Source: Tropicibacter sp. R16_0
GTDB taxonomy: Bacteria; Pseudomonadota; Alphaproteobacteria; Rhodobacterales; Rhodobacteraceae
DNA length: 64,000 nt
NCBI RefSeq assembly: GCF_017743935.1
Contig: NZ_JAGHRE010000014.1
Span: 32,986-96,985 of the forward strand
Direction of reading: 5' to 3'
The notes below the pieces were generated by a model. The model was not told the DNA's origin, made no database searches, and saw only the letters and a program-made list of their open reading frames with translations. Each line of letters starts with the position of its first letter. Position 1 is the stretch's first letter. Made by a program: the position numbers and the translations under genes. Below, piece by piece: positions 34,583 through 45,285 of the stretch.

Positions 34583-36721
34583 TTAGAAATCGCGCCCTTC
34601 CGCTGCGAATTCTCGCAGGATTGCCGGCGGCTGAAAACGTGGGCCGTATGTTGCGGTCAGTTCCTCACAGCGGGTGATGAAACGATCCAGACCGTAGGTG
34701 TTCACATACTGGATATATCCTCCGGTGTGGACCGGTGCGCCGATGCCCATGATCGACCCGATATTGCCATCGACGGCACTACGCAGAACGCCTTCCTCGA
34801 GACACCGCAGGCTTTCCAGGACCACGCGGAAAAGGATACGGTCCTGAATGTCGCGATCCGATATTTTGGCATCGTCCTTGCGCCATTTGGACAGGCCGGG
34901 CCAGATCGTCTTACCGCCATCAGTGTAATCGTAGAACCCTTTGCCCGTCGCGCGACCGTGGCGGTCGTGATTGTCGAGCATATCCGCCAGCATCGCCCGC
35001 GCCTCGGGATTTTGTTCTTCAGCAGGATCCAGCAGGCCCATTTCGATCTGCGTACGATAGATATCTGTTACCAGCTTGATCTGAACTTCGTCCAGCAACG
35101 ACAGCATGCCCGTGGGCATTCCGATCAGTCTGGACAGGTTGTCCACCCGCAAGGGATCATGCCCTTCGGCAACCAGTTGCACGCCTTCGATGATCTTTGT
35201 GCCGATCGCGCGCGATGTGTAAAAGCCCGTCTTGTCTCCGACGATAATGGGCGTCTTGCGGATTTGCTGGGCAAAGTCGAACGCCCGCGCCAGCGTCTCG
35301 TCCGAGGTTTCCTCGCCAGCGATGATCTCCAGCAGCGGCATCTTGTCGACCGGTGAGAAGAAGTGCAGGCCGACAAAGTTCTTCGGGTTCTGCGCCTTTG
35401 ACCCCAGCCGTGTGATCGGCAGGGTCGAGGTGTTCGAGCCCCAGACGCCGTTCTCGGCCAGATACTCTTCGGTCTCGGCGATTACCTTGTCCTTGACTTC
35501 GATCTTTTCGAACACCGCCTCGATGATCATGTCGCAGCCGCGCAGATCTTCCATATCTGCGCTGGCTTTGATCCGGCCCAGAACCTGCGCCGCTTTTGTC
35601 TCGTCCATGCGGCCCCGCTGTACACGTTTTGCCAGCAGTTTCTCGGTATAGGCTTTGCCGCGATCAGCAGCCTCTTGCGTCATGTCCTTCAAGACAACCT
35701 CGATACCTGCCATGGCCGAGGAAAAGGCGATCCCCTGCCCCATCATCCCGGCGCCCAGAATGCCCAGTTTGTTGACCTTGCTGCGTGGGATGTCCTTGGG
35801 TCGGCTGGCGCCGCCATTGACTTGATTCAGGCCAAAGAAGAAGGTCGAGATCATGTTCTTCGCTTCTGGCGATACAACCAGCGCACAGAACTGACGGCTT
35901 TCATAGCGAAGCGCCGTGTCGAAATCCAGTTTGCCGGCTTCGACCATGACGTCCAGAATCCTGGTCGGCGCAGGCAGCAGGCCACGGGTTTTCTGGAACA
36001 GCATCGCCGAGGCCCCCGCAATCTTGGAAACCAACTTGGGCGAGTTCGACCCGCCACCCGGGATGCGATAGCCCTTGCTGTCCCAAGGCTGCGTTGCCGC
36101 CGCCTCGTCGCCCTGAACGGACAGAATCCATTCGCGGGCGCGGGCCAACAAGGCGTCCGCCTCGACAACCTCGTGCACCAGCCCCGCCTGCAGGGCCGCG
36201 GCAGGGGCGAGTTGCTTGCCTTCCAGCAGGAACGGCATCGCCGCTTCCAGTCCCAAGAGCCAGGTTAAACGCACTACACCGCCGCCGCCGGGCAACAACC
36301 CCAGCGTGACCTCGGGCAAGCCAATCTTGGATTTCGGATTGTCAGCGGCGATACGGTAGTTAGAAGCAAGGCACAGCTCGTAACCGCCACCCAAAGCTGC
36401 GCCGTTGATCGCGGCGACCACCGGAACTGCCAGTTTTTCCAAACGCCGCATGTCGGCCTTCATGCCTTCTACCTCGTCAAACAGGTCCTGCACCTGATCG
36501 GGCTCGACCGCTACCAGCCGTTTGAGGTCGCCCCCGGCAAAGAACGTCTCTTTACCTGAGGTCAGAATAACGCCTTTCAGCCCCGTTTCGGCATCGAGCT
36601 TGTTCACCATGTCGGTATAGAGCGACCCGAACTCTTTGCTCATCGAGTTCACGGGACCGTCCATGTTCATAGTCACAGTTACAATGCCGTCCGCGTCTTT
36701 TTTGTATGTAAATTCGCCCAT
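34583..36721 (-). CDS. fadB: Bifunctional enoyl-CoA hydratase/3-hydroxyacyl-CoA dehydrogenase (FadB/FadJ type)
   Basis: 712 aa from ATG 36721; the longer frame runs into the thiolase gene. Residues 1-190 are a crotonase domain with [11 protein letters not shown] and [15 protein letters not shown] carrying the two catalytic Glu. From about 315 an NAD-binding fold ([11 protein letters not shown]) and the dehydrogenase His in [17 protein letters not shown], then two C-terminal 3HCDH domains. Hydrates enoyl-CoA and oxidises the 3-hydroxyacyl-CoA in beta-oxidation. It follows the thiolase by 14 bases, forming a FadA-FadB operon. The symbol reflects family. Confidence 0.9.
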   Translation of the reverse strand: MGEFTYKKDADGIVTVTMNMDGPVNSMSKEFGSLYTDMVNKLDAETGLKGVILTSGKETFFAGGDLKRLVAVEPDQVQDLFDEVEGMKADMRRLEKLAVPVVAAINGAALGGGYELCLASNYRIAADNPKSKIGLPEVTLGLLPGGGGVVRLTWLLGLEAAMPFLLEGKQLAPAAALQAGLVHEVVEADALLARAREWILSVQGDEAAATQPWDSKGYRIPGGGSNSPKLVSKIAGASAMLFQKTRGLLPAPTRILDVMVEAGKLDFDTALRYESRQFCALVVSPEAKNMISTFFFGLNQVNGGASRPKDIPRSKVNKLGILGAGMMGQGIAFSSAMAGIEVVLKDMTQEAADRGKAYTEKLLAKRVQRGRMDETKAAQVLGRIKASADMEDLRGCDMIIEAVFEKIEVKDKVIAETEEYLAENGVWGSNTSTLPITRLGSKAQNPKNFVGLHFFSPVDKMPLLEIIAGEETSDETLARAFDFAQQIRKTPIIVGDKTGFYTSRAIGTKIIEGVQLVAEGHDPLRVDNLSRLIGMPTGMLSLLDEVQIKLVTDIYRTQIEMGLLDPAEEQNPEARAMLADMLDNHDRHGRATGKGFYDYTDGGKTIWPGLSKWRKDDAKISDRDIQDRILFRVVLESLRCLEEGVLRSAVDGNIGSIMGIGAPVHTGGYIQYVNTYGLDRFITRCEELTATYGPRFQPPAILREFAAEGRDF

Positions 36722-36735
36722 GCGACTATTCCTTC

Positions 36736-37941
36736 TCAAACACGCTCGATAAGCGTGGAAATTCCCATGCCGCCGGCGATGCACAGCGACACCATTGCCC
36801 GTTTGGCATCCCGCCGCTCTAGCTCGTCCAGCACGGTCGAAACCAGCATGCCGCCGGTCGCACCCAGCGGGTGGCCCATTGCGATCGCGCCGCCGTTGAC
36901 ATTGGTGATTTCGTGATCGATGCCCAGATCTTTCATGTAGCGCATGGCCACAGAGGCGAAGGCTTCGTTGATTTCCCAGATGTCGATGTCCTTGACGGTC
37001 AGCCCCGCCTTTTCCAGGCACTTGTGTGCTGCCGGTCCCGGACCGGCCAGCATGATGACCGGGTCGGTGGCAATCACGGTAGAGGCGACAATCCGCCCGC
37101 GCGGCTCCATCCCCAGATCTTTGCCAGCCTGTTCCGAGCCGACCATGACTGCCGATGCCCCATCAACGATCCCCGAGCTGTTGCCGGGCGTGTGGACGTG
37201 ATTGATAGCCTGAACTTCGGGGTATTTCGCCAGCGCCATGTCGTCAAAGCCAAAGCCGCCCATCTGCGCGAATGAAGCTTTCAGAGCCCCCAGCTTCTGC
37301 ATGTCGGTGTTGGGTTTGATGAAATCGTCACGTTGCTGAATGACCAGACCGGATTCGTCCCGGACCGGTACGACCGAGCCGTCGAACCAGCCATTGTCCC
37401 GCGCATGCGCAGCGCGGCGCTGGCTTTCCACCGCAAAGGCGTCGACATCTTCGCGGCTGTATCCGTCGATTGTGGCGATCAAATCAGCGCCGATGCCCTG
37501 TGGGGCAGACTTATTTTCGACAACAAACTCCGGGTCAAAGAACATCGGGCCGCCGGACGATCCAAGCGGCACACGGCTCATGGCCTCCAGACCGCCTGCG
37601 ACGACCAAATCCTGCTGGCCCGAGCCGACCTTGGCAGCGGCGATGTTCACGGCCTCAAGCCCCGACCCGCAGAACCGGTCAAGCTGCACGCCCGGCACGG
37701 CCTCGTCCCATCCAGCGGACATCACCGCCGCCTTAGCGATGCAAGAGCCCTGATCCATCAAAGGCGCGACGCAACCCAGCATCACATCCTCGACCTTCGC
37801 GGTGTCGAGGTCATGGCGCTCCTGCAAAGCCTCCAGCAGCCCTGCAGCCAAGCGAACCGGTTTGACTTCGTTCAATGTTCCGCCGGCTTTCCCTTTGGAC
37901 CTCGGCGTTCTCACTGCGTCGTAAATATATGCGGCGGTCAT
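36736..37941 (-). CDS. fadA: Acetyl-CoA C-acyltransferase (thiolase, FadA type)
   Basis: 401 aa. Nucleophile Cys in [15 protein letters not shown], His in [17 protein letters not shown], and the C-terminal Cys in [10 protein letters not shown], with NEAFA in between. Completes beta-oxidation by splitting 3-ketoacyl-CoA, or could act on 3-oxoadipyl-CoA. First gene of a two-gene operon with fadB, divergent from an AraC regulator 49 bases away. Confidence 0.9.
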   Translation of the reverse strand: MTAAYIYDAVRTPRSKGKAGGTLNEVKPVRLAAGLLEALQERHDLDTAKVEDVMLGCVAPLMDQGSCIAKAAVMSAGWDEAVPGVQLDRFCGSGLEAVNIAAAKVGSGQQDLVVAGGLEAMSRVPLGSSGGPMFFDPEFVVENKSAPQGIGADLIATIDGYSREDVDAFAVESQRRAAHARDNGWFDGSVVPVRDESGLVIQQRDDFIKPNTDMQKLGALKASFAQMGGFGFDDMALAKYPEVQAINHVHTPGNSSGIVDGASAVMVGSEQAGKDLGMEPRGRIVASTVIATDPVIMLAGPGPAAHKCLEKAGLTVKDIDIWEINEAFASVAMRYMKDLGIDHEITNVNGGAIAMGHPLGATGGMLVSTVLDELERRDAKRAMVSLCIAGGMGISTLIERV

Positions 37942-37990
37942 ATCTTATACCCATCGTTGCGGCCCTGATTGAGGGCGGTATCGCAAAACA

Positions 37991-39073
37991 ATGGACATTC
38001 AGCCTCTGGTATGGCAATTGCAAAAGGATACAAAAAACAGACAAAACATGACATTTCAGGCGATGATAACCTTTCCTGACGCACTTGTGGCTAACCTGTT
38101 GCACGGATTCGTGGCAAAGGGCGGCGCGCTGGATGAAGCGCTGACGCAGGCACAGTTGAAGCCAATGCCGGCCTCGCTTTCGGTCCATGAGTTTGTTCGG
38201 CTATGCCGAGCAGTAACAATGTTACTGGACGACGAATATGGCGGGCAAAACGAACGCCCCCAACCCATTGGAACGTTTTCGATCATGGCCGCTCATGTTT
38301 CTCACGCAACCACTGTGGATAGAGGGTTTGAGCGGCTGGCCGGCTTCCACAACGTCCTGGATAATACGTTCAAAGTGTCTTTCCACCGGCACTCGGATAC
38401 GGCGCATTTTATCGTTCAACGCAAGAACCCGATCTTCCCGGTAACTGAACTCGGCGTGGAACTCATACTAGTATTGACACACCGGTTTCTAGCCTGGCTG
38501 GCGGGTACATGGATTCCCATAACGAAAGCCTGGTTCGACTATAGTTGTCCAAACCACTACAAGACTTACAATCAATCTTTCCCGCACGCAAAATTGGCAT
38601 TTCAACAAGAAAATAGCGGGTTTTCGATTCCAAGAAGTGCGCTGGATTTGCCCCTGCGTCGCAGCGAAGAGGAAGCTGTAGGTTGGGCGCGCCGCACGCC
38701 TCTGGACGCTTTTTTGCCTGTCACAATCGAAGAAGGCCTGTCGTTGCAGGTCGCGAAACTTATCGAAAGTGCGATCGAAAGAAAGGAAGAGCTGCCTTCG
38801 ATGCAGGATCTGGCCGATGCATTGAACATGGCCGACTACACCCTGCGCCGGAGGCTGAAGCGTGAAGGGCGTGACGTTCCGGCTATTCGCCACCGTGTGC
38901 GGCGCGACTTTGCGCTGCGGCTGCTCACCGAAGGAGACGACTCGATTGAGGTCATCGCCATCCGACTGGGTTACAGTGAAACAAGCGCGTTTGTGCGGGC
39001 CTTTAAGGGTTGGACCAACGTGACGCCAAAATCATTTCGTCAGTCTGGCAGGCTATCCGTGCGGCAGGATTGA
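37991..39073 (+). CDS. AraC-family regulator with arabinose-binding-like N-terminus
   Basis: 360 aa in the longest form. Residues 30-220 match the Arabinose_bd domain of OruR/ArgR-type regulators; the C-terminal HTH pair is SMQDLADALNMADYTLRRRLKREG and DDSIEVIAIRLGYSETSAFVRAFKGWTNVTPKSFR. The start is uncertain: ATG 37991, 38048 and 38063 all lack good ribosome binding sites, and starting at 38048 or 38063 would leave more room for the divergent fadA promoter and give the more usual length of about 340. Probable regulator of fadAB. Confidence 0.8.
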   Translation: MDIQPLVWQLQKDTKNRQNMTFQAMITFPDALVANLLHGFVAKGGALDEALTQAQLKPMPASLSVHEFVRLCRAVTMLLDDEYGGQNERPQPIGTFSIMAAHVSHATTVDRGFERLAGFHNVLDNTFKVSFHRHSDTAHFIVQRKNPIFPVTELGVELILVLTHRFLAWLAGTWIPITKAWFDYSCPNHYKTYNQSFPHAKLAFQQENSGFSIPRSALDLPLRRSEEEAVGWARRTPLDAFLPVTIEEGLSLQVAKLIESAIERKEELPSMQDLADALNMADYTLRRRLKREGRDVPAIRHRVRRDFALRLLTEGDDSIEVIAIRLGYSETSAFVRAFKGWTNVTPKSFRQSGRLSVRQD

Positions 39074-39508
39074 ACCAAAAGGGTTTGTAGCATTGTAGTT
39101 GATGAAATTGACAATACATAACAAGGCATGTCGACCAAAGCGCAATTCGACTTCCCAATTGAATGGGAGGTTTCATGACTGGGACTATGCAGAAACCTGA
39201 TGGACCAGCGAGTGCGTAAATTGTTCGCCCACCGGGTGCCGCGTTTCTGAGCGACTGGTTGGATCACGACAACTATCGACGCACTCGCCTGGGCAAAATA
39301 TATTTCGATAAAGTGCTGTTCCGGGCCAGTTTTGAAGGCAAAAGATCTGTAGGGAACAGATTCAAAACCAAACTTGACCTGGCAAACACCGCTGGAGTGA
39401 CTATCAACTGCCAAATCAAGTCTGAAGGTTTACATTTCTGTCGTTATAGCCCGCCCTCGCAGTGAGTGCAGGGCTCCTTCGAGCATCAGATCAGCGCGCA
39501 GTTGCACA
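39074..39508. other. Intergenic stretch without a supported gene
   Basis: 435 bases. A 14-codon frame (ATG 39175 to TAA 39219) has a perfect GGGAGG 4 bases upstream but no other support. Nothing else recognised. Confidence 0.35.
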
Positions 39509-39745
39509 CTACTTCTTTGTCACTCCCGGCATCATCTGCATCATTGTGTTCATCAGATCTGGGTTTGGCGCCAAGGCGCCCATCCAGCGTTGAGCAATTA
39601 ACTCCGGAGAAAGTTTCTCGATTTCTTCTCCGACTTTGTCCTCGATTTTCGATATCCAGCGATCCTGAGCTTCCTTGACATCAGGCAGCCCGATCGCTTC
39701 GCGCAATTCCGCCGGTGTGATTTCCAAGTCTATGTTGATTTTCAC
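39509..39745 (-). CDS. DUF6489 family small protein
   Basis: 78 aa. MKINIDLEITPAELREAIGLPDVKEAQ is the characteristic start of this small alphaproteobacterial family, followed by an amphipathic helix and a Met-rich tail (NPDLMNTMMQMMPGVTKK) reminiscent of phasin or membrane-surface proteins. Function unknown. TTAGGAGAATGC precedes the start. It follows the acyl-CoA dehydrogenase by 35 bases on the same strand, so may share its transcript. Confidence 0.75.
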   Translation of the reverse strand: MKINIDLEITPAELREAIGLPDVKEAQDRWISKIEDKVGEEIEKLSPELIAQRWMGALAPNPDLMNTMMQMMPGVTKK

Positions 39746-39780
39746 AGCATTCTCCTAACTTTGCGTTGGTAGGCGAGATG

Positions 39781-40938
39781 TTATCTGTCGATTGAGCGCG
39801 CAATCAGCTCTTTCATGATCTCATTCGAACCGCCATAGATCATCTGCACACGTGCATCCGCATAGAGGCGCGAAATCGGGTATTCCTCCATGAATCCATA
39901 CCCGCCGTGAAGTTGCAGGCACTCATGCATGATTTCGTTCTGAACCTCGGAGCCCCAATACTTCGCCATCGACGCGGTTGCGGCATCAAGTTTGCCCTGA
40001 GCCAGCAAGCCCAAGCAATGGTCCACGAAACTCCGCAGCAACTCGGCCTTTGTTTTGCACTCGGCCAGCTTGAAACGGGTATTTTGGAAATCCATTACGC
40101 GTTTTCCAAACGCTTTACGCTCCTGGGTGTAGTCGACGGTTAGCGCTAGAGCATGGTCGATTGAGCCGAGCGCCATGATCGCAATCAGCAGCCGTTCCCA
40201 AGGAAGCTGCTGCATCAACTGGTAAAACCCTTGACCTTCTTCACCGCCAAGCAAGTTGGTCTGCGGTACTTTGACGTTTTCAAACGCTAGCTCGGCCGTG
40301 TCGCTGGACTTCATGCCGGCTTTCTTCAGAGGTTTACTGCGGCTAAACCCTTCGGCCCCTTCAGTTTCTACCAGAATCAGCGAAATGCCTGATGCTCTCG
40401 AACTGGCATCTGTTTTGGCAACCAAGATCACTAAGTCAGCCAGATAGCCATTGGTGATAAACATTTTGTTCCCGTTGATACGGTAGGAATTTCCGTCTTT
40501 TTCCGCAGTCGTGCGGATGGACTGGAGGTCAGACCCGGTGCCTGGCTCTGTCATGGCAAGCGCACCCACTGTTTCACCACTGACCAGCCCTGGCAGCCAG
40601 CGTTTCTTTTGTTCTTCAGATCCGAAAGCCAGAAGGTAGTGCATGACAATGGATTGAATGCCATAACCCCAGCCGCAGTCGCCTGCAGCGGCTTGTTCAT
40701 AGATCGTGACAGCGTCGAATGTCACGGACCCACCAACGCCGCCGTAATCTTCATCAACCGCCCCGGACATAAGACCAGCCTCCCCGGCCTTGGTCCAGAA
40801 ATCTCGGTCAACCATGCCCTGAGCTGTGAACCTTTCGATGTTTGGCACAAGCGCGTCCCTGAAGAATCGGCTAGCGCTGTCGGCGAACATCTCGTGCTCT
40901 TCAGATTTCCAAGTCGAGGTTGATGTAAAGAGTGTCAT
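39781..40938 (-). CDS. Acyl-CoA dehydrogenase
   Basis: 385 aa from ATG 40938 (CAGGATC upstream); the 46-residue extension in the longest frame is not family-like. LAMTEPGTGSDLQSIRTTA binds FAD/substrate, MFITNGYLADL and RKAFGKRVMDFQNTRFKLA are conserved, and the C-terminus has QMIYGGSNEIMKELIAR. That motif has Gly where medium-chain enzymes carry the catalytic Glu; Glu248 in LPWERLLIA is well placed to serve instead, as in isovaleryl- and long-chain enzymes. Introduces the alpha-beta double bond into acyl-CoA; probably branched or long substrates. Confidence 0.9.
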   Translation of the reverse strand: MTLFTSTSTWKSEEHEMFADSASRFFRDALVPNIERFTAQGMVDRDFWTKAGEAGLMSGAVDEDYGGVGGSVTFDAVTIYEQAAAGDCGWGYGIQSIVMHYLLAFGSEEQKKRWLPGLVSGETVGALAMTEPGTGSDLQSIRTTAEKDGNSYRINGNKMFITNGYLADLVILVAKTDASSRASGISLILVETEGAEGFSRSKPLKKAGMKSSDTAELAFENVKVPQTNLLGGEEGQGFYQLMQQLPWERLLIAIMALGSIDHALALTVDYTQERKAFGKRVMDFQNTRFKLAECKTKAELLRSFVDHCLGLLAQGKLDAATASMAKYWGSEVQNEIMHECLQLHGGYGFMEEYPISRLYADARVQMIYGGSNEIMKELIARSIDR

Positions 40939-41383
40939 CTTTGATGATCCTGATTTAGCTTTCGGCTTTATGAGTGCCGCGCCACTGCGCGAAACTCGCT
41001 TGAGCCTAAAATCAGGCAAATCCAGCGATCCATAAACGTCAAAAATTTCAGTGAACTTGAAGAAAGTAGATATCATTTTGGGGCGGCTACACCTAAAAGC
41101 CCTATTTGGCGACTGGCAATTTGAATCTTTTGCCCGGCGCCGGTGCGAGATACTGAAAAAGAGGCCACCGCCGATTGCTTTCGCCTATGCTGATCAAGAA
41201 GATGGGTTTACGTAAGCGGTGGATGAAAAAAATGGGCTACACGTTGTTGTAACATGCAGCCCAAGTCACGGGAGGTAACTGTTGTTCATCAGGCTGCAAC
41301 ACCTCAGTTCATTAGATTGCACCCACGGATGTTCACTGCCCAGATGACAGGCTATCCAAATTGGTTGAACTCGACTTCGGACA
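40939..41383. other. Intergenic stretch without a supported gene
   Basis: 445 bases between two minus-strand genes. No convincing frame, hairpin or repeat seen; presumably contains the acyl-CoA dehydrogenase promoter. Confidence 0.35.
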
Positions 41384-42496
41384 TTATTCGGCTGCCAGAT
41401 CCTGTCGTACGCCCCAACTGTTCAAGATTTCTTCTGAATGCTCGCCGGGTTTGGGAGCCTTCCGCGTCGGATAGTGGGAGACCCCTCCAAATCGCGGTGC
41501 AGCAGCCGGCTGCACAATGCCGTCATAGGACACGAATGTTTCGCGCGCGGCGTTATGGGGATGCCTCTTGGCTTCGGCCAGGGACAGAACCGGTGCAAAG
41601 CAGACATCGGTGCCTTCCAACGCCGCGATCCACTCTTTCCGTGTCTTTTGCACGATCACAGCAGCCACGGCTTCTTTCATGCTGGGCCAGTTCGCGAAAT
41701 CATACTGATTTGCAAATTTCGCGTCGGTGTCCAGACCAGTTAACGAAAGAAGCTCTGCGTAGAATTGCGGTTCAATCGAACCGATAGACACAAATTCTCC
41801 ATCTGCACATTCATAAGTGTCGTAAAATGGCGCCGACCCATCCAGCAAGTTTCCGCCACGCTTGTCTTGCCACAAGCCCAGGCTTTGCAAGTCGTGAAAC
41901 ATCGCCATCAACAAGGCGCTACCATCACTCATTGCTGCATCGATAACCATTCCTTGACCGGTAGTGCGTGCTTGCAAGAGCCCTGCGAGCATTCCCGCCA
42001 GCAGGAACATCGCACCGCCACCGTAGTCACCCACAAGGTTCAAGGGTGGAGCAGGAGGTTCACCCGGCCGCCCCATGGCGCCCAATGCACCACTGATCGC
42101 GACATAGTTCACATCGTGCCCTGCCGACTTTGCCAAAGGTCCCCATTGGCCCCAACCGGTCATGCGTCCGTACACAAGACGCGGATTCAACGCCTGCGCG
42201 ACTTCAGGGCCCAGCCCCATTCGTTCCATTACACCGGGACGAAAACCTTCGAATAGCGCATCTGCCTTTTTGATCAGCGCGAGCGCGGTGGTGCGTCCTT
42301 GATCTGTTTTCAGGTTCAGCGCGATTGAACGCCGCCCGCGACCTGTTACAGGTCCAACGCCTTTCGGTACGGTTTCTGGGCGGTCAATCCGGACAACATC
42401 CGCGCCCATATCAGCCAGCATCATGCCGCAGAACGGACCGGGGCCGATCCCCGCGAACTCCAGTACTTTCAGGCCCTCAAGAGGTCGATTTGTCAT
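41384..42496 (-). CDS. CaiB/BaiF CoA-transferase family, probable alpha-methylacyl-CoA racemase
   Basis: 370 aa from ATG 42496, which has TTAAGGTATGTC upstream; two earlier in-frame starts look weaker. [35 protein letters not shown] is the family N-terminus. [18 protein letters not shown] supplies the racemase-type His/Asp pair, and the overall length suits racemases better than formyl-CoA transferases. It would interconvert 2-methylacyl-CoA epimers before beta-oxidation. Divergent from a LysR gene; near an acyl-CoA dehydrogenase that could use its product. Confidence 0.85.
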   Translation of the reverse strand: MTNRPLEGLKVLEFAGIGPGPFCGMMLADMGADVVRIDRPETVPKGVGPVTGRGRRSIALNLKTDQGRTTALALIKKADALFEGFRPGVMERMGLGPEVAQALNPRLVYGRMTGWGQWGPLAKSAGHDVNYVAISGALGAMGRPGEPPAPPLNLVGDYGGGAMFLLAGMLAGLLQARTTGQGMVIDAAMSDGSALLMAMFHDLQSLGLWQDKRGGNLLDGSAPFYDTYECADGEFVSIGSIEPQFYAELLSLTGLDTDAKFANQYDFANWPSMKEAVAAVIVQKTRKEWIAALEGTDVCFAPVLSLAEAKRHPHNAARETFVSYDGIVQPAAAPRFGGVSHYPTRKAPKPGEHSEEILNSWGVRQDLAAE

Positions 42497-42616
42497 GACA
42501 TACCTTAATTTACTGTTGGACATGGCATCTTGCGTTCTGATTTGACGGAAGATGCCCATGGACCTTTCAATGAATCAATTCTATTTTGCAGGGGTAATAT
42601 CTAAGTTAGGCATACT

Positions 42617-43531
42617 ATGTTCTCGTCTACCAAATTGAGGCAGATCGTTGCTGTAGACCGGGCTGGCTCGATGTCGGCCGCCTCTCAGCAACTGAATGTT
42701 AGCCAATCTACCCTAACCAAGGCAGTCGCGGACGTTGAGCTGGATCTGGGTCTGTCATTGTTTCATCGGACGGCAAAAGGCGTGATCGCGACACCGGAAG
42801 GTCGGGAATTTTTGGATCGTGCAGAACGTATCGTTGCGGATTTTGATCTGCTGGTAGAGGACACCAAAGCACAGAAAAAGGAAGCCGACCAATTCCTGCG
42901 AATTGGCTTCTCGCCGGCATGGCAGGAAGGGCTTTACAACCGCGCAGTTGCGCACGTTTTGAAAGCGAACTCTGATCTTTCGATGACAGTATCGGGACCG
43001 GAAGTGGATCGAGGCGTCCGCATGTTAAAACGGGGTGACCTGGATCTGTTGTTCGCACCGCTTGAGGTATTGAAACACGAGACCGATTTCGCAGTTGAGC
43101 ACCTAGGTGATGTCCACACCCTGTTGTATTGCCGTAAAGGTCATCCGCTTTTGGCTGAACAGAAGATTGATGCGGAGATGTTGTCCCACCATCGGATCAT
43201 AATCCCAGACTATTACAGGGTGCATGTACAGAAACTGACAGCTTTGATGAATGAAACTGGGACTGATCCACGCCGCAAACTTCTTGTCATAGACAGTTTC
43301 GCTGTCGCACGCGAAACGGTTTTGCAGACCGATCTGATTGGTGTTGTCAGCCAATCTTACGCGACCTCGCGCCGGTTCCGTGAGAAGTTTGGGGTTCTGA
43401 ACCACGAAGAACTCGATCCGCTTCACATGGGCGTTGCACGTATGTCGCGTTGGCATCCGAGTCGTGCGATGCGCGCATGCCTTGCCGCAGCCAAACGTTT
43501 TCCGATCGACCAGCGCGCTGACGCTTCCTAA
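42617..43531 (+). CDS. LysR-family regulator
   Basis: 304 aa. HTH at 3-61 (LRQIVAVDRAGSMSAASQQLNVSQSTLTKAVADVELDLGLSLFHRTAKG), effector domain after about 92. Divergent from the racemase gene, its likely target. Its stop overlaps the stop of the convergent AraC gene by 4 bases. Confidence 0.85.
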   Translation: MFSSTKLRQIVAVDRAGSMSAASQQLNVSQSTLTKAVADVELDLGLSLFHRTAKGVIATPEGREFLDRAERIVADFDLLVEDTKAQKKEADQFLRIGFSPAWQEGLYNRAVAHVLKANSDLSMTVSGPEVDRGVRMLKRGDLDLLFAPLEVLKHETDFAVEHLGDVHTLLYCRKGHPLLAEQKIDAEMLSHHRIIIPDYYRVHVQKLTALMNETGTDPRRKLLVIDSFAVARETVLQTDLIGVVSQSYATSRRFREKFGVLNHEELDPLHMGVARMSRWHPSRAMRACLAAAKRFPIDQRADAS

Positions 43532-44559
43532 CTGAAGCCACCTTGGCTGCTTTGACGAACCTTCAACGGGGTTTCCAGAAACCAGCGCTTGAACGCTGTC
43601 GAAAAGGTGCTTTGTTCTGCATATCCAAGGTTCTCAGCCACTTCTGACAAAGGCATTTTTGTCTGCGTCACCAAGACAAGAGCGCGATCCCGGCGCCATT
43701 GGTCCACCAGTTCCCGAAAGTTCGCCCCCTCTTCGCGTAGTCGGCGTTGCAACGTGCGTGGTTCTGTTCCGAGCGCTTCGGCCACGGATTCTATGTCGCA
43801 ATAACCGGCTTCCATTCGTCGCGCGATCTCTAAAGATACGCTTTGCTTTGCAGTACGTTTGGAACTTCGCAAGGCACGTTCGAAATAGGCTTTGAGCATC
43901 CCGTTCTTTGTTGATCCTGCCTGTCTCAGTGGTCGGTCTAGAATGGCGCGATCAAAGTAAAGGGCGTTGTGAGGCGCTCGAAACTGTACAGGACAGCCGA
44001 AAAACGACTCTATTCGCTGGGCGCTGGATACTCTTTCATGACGAAAATGCACTTCGATGAGTTCCACCGGCGCTTCTGAGAGCTGCACCAAGATATTGCG
44101 GGCCACACCAATCACACGCTCGACATATTGACGGATTGGGAAATTGCTGGGGATAACGTCAATCAGGATTGCAGCAACGTCTGGATCACCGTCGTCATCG
44201 ACAACGACGACGGGCGCATTTGACTGCAAGAACAAATTTTCAGAGATCACGGCCAGCGCATTCCCAACCGAGCTTTCGCTTCGACTCAAGAAGCCGAGAG
44301 ACCCAAGTATCTGGAGGCTTTGATGCTGCGCAACACGCAATCCAAAATCTGGGACTTGCCACTGTGTCGCGCAGGTTTCCAAGACTTGGCATAAGCCACC
44401 GAATGGGATCAAACCGTTGGGGCTTTCGATCAGGTCGACCTCGATCCCGACTGCATCCAAGATTGGCATGACATCATACCCGAGCTCCGCCGCTGCATCG
44501 CGTATTCCGGAAAAGGAAGCCGCCTGAATATAAAGCTCGCTGTCCGAAGAGTCGCTCAT
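43528..44559 (-). CDS. AraC-family regulator
   Basis: 343 aa. Arabinose_bd-type N-terminal domain (20-210) and C-terminal HTH pair: CDIESVAEALGTEPRTLQRRLREEG and MPLSEVAENLGYAEQSTFSTAFKRWFLETPLKVR. Convergent with the LysR gene and divergent from the phasin gene, so it may control the PHA locus that begins there (inference). Confidence 0.85.
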   Translation of the reverse strand: MSDSSDSELYIQAASFSGIRDAAAELGYDVMPILDAVGIEVDLIESPNGLIPFGGLCQVLETCATQWQVPDFGLRVAQHQSLQILGSLGFLSRSESSVGNALAVISENLFLQSNAPVVVVDDDGDPDVAAILIDVIPSNFPIRQYVERVIGVARNILVQLSEAPVELIEVHFRHERVSSAQRIESFFGCPVQFRAPHNALYFDRAILDRPLRQAGSTKNGMLKAYFERALRSSKRTAKQSVSLEIARRMEAGYCDIESVAEALGTEPRTLQRRLREEGANFRELVDQWRRDRALVLVTQTKMPLSEVAENLGYAEQSTFSTAFKRWFLETPLKVRQSSQGGFS

Positions 44560-44762
44560 CTTTTGGTTTAGCCAATTCAGTTAGTGGTTAGTCCTGGGTA
44601 CGTCGAAGACGAGATATAGTCTGATTTTGTCGTATAAACAAAAAAACAGACGTCTCAAAAAAAGATTGAAGTGTGCCGAATCTCATATTTCCAACGGGAG
44701 ACCAAGGCAGGTCCGCTGAAACATTGCAACACATCCGGGCAAGATCCCAGAGGAACAAACAA

Positions 44763-45155
44763 GTGACTAAGACAACTACAGAGACCAAGAAAACACCAGA
44801 AGTCCAGGAAACCTCGATCCCGATGGGAGAGCGTTTCGAAACCGTGGGTGTCTTTGCCAAGGATTTTGCCGGAGCGGCACAAACAGGTACCAAGGCTTAT
44901 TTCTCAGCTGTTGCTGAGATCGGAAGTCTCGTCTACGGTTTTGGCAAGCAGTTCGTCACCGAAACAACAGAACATGCCACCAAAACATTGAAGGCCAAAA
45001 ACATCAACGAAATGGCCGAGATGCAAACCGAGTTCGTCAAACACCGAGCGGAGACGGCCGGCGAACACATTCAGGAATTGGTCGAACTTGCGCGGGACAA
45101 AGCCGAAGAGGCTGTGAACCCGTTCAACGAGATGTGGAAGCCCAAAGCGGCGTAA
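44763..45155 (+). CDS. Phasin family protein
   Basis: 130 aa from GTG 44763 with CAGAGGAAC upstream; the extension in the longest frame has no site. The helical core (FAKDFAGAAQTGTKAYFSAVAEIGSLVYGFGKQF ... NINEMAEMQTEFVKHRAETAGEHIQELVELA) fits the Phasin_2 pattern of amphipathic helices. Phasins coat PHA granules. Consistent with the PHA synthase genes 6 kb away. Confidence 0.8.
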   Translation: MTKTTTETKKTPEVQETSIPMGERFETVGVFAKDFAGAAQTGTKAYFSAVAEIGSLVYGFGKQFVTETTEHATKTLKAKNINEMAEMQTEFVKHRAETAGEHIQELVELARDKAEEAVNPFNEMWKPKAA

Positions 45156-45285
45156 ACGCTGCAAGAGCACATCTCGATCTATCGGATCACATGTACGGCG
45201 GTGTCTGTTTCTCTGCCGTCCAAATGCTCGCCTGCCCCGCTCTCGGCAGGCGAGCTGCACACATCTCTTGACAGAAGGGCACTTT

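Noticed and set aside
39175..39219. 14-codon frame with a perfect GGGAGG
   Set aside because: Too short to judge and no second copy or conserved context; recorded only as a possibility.
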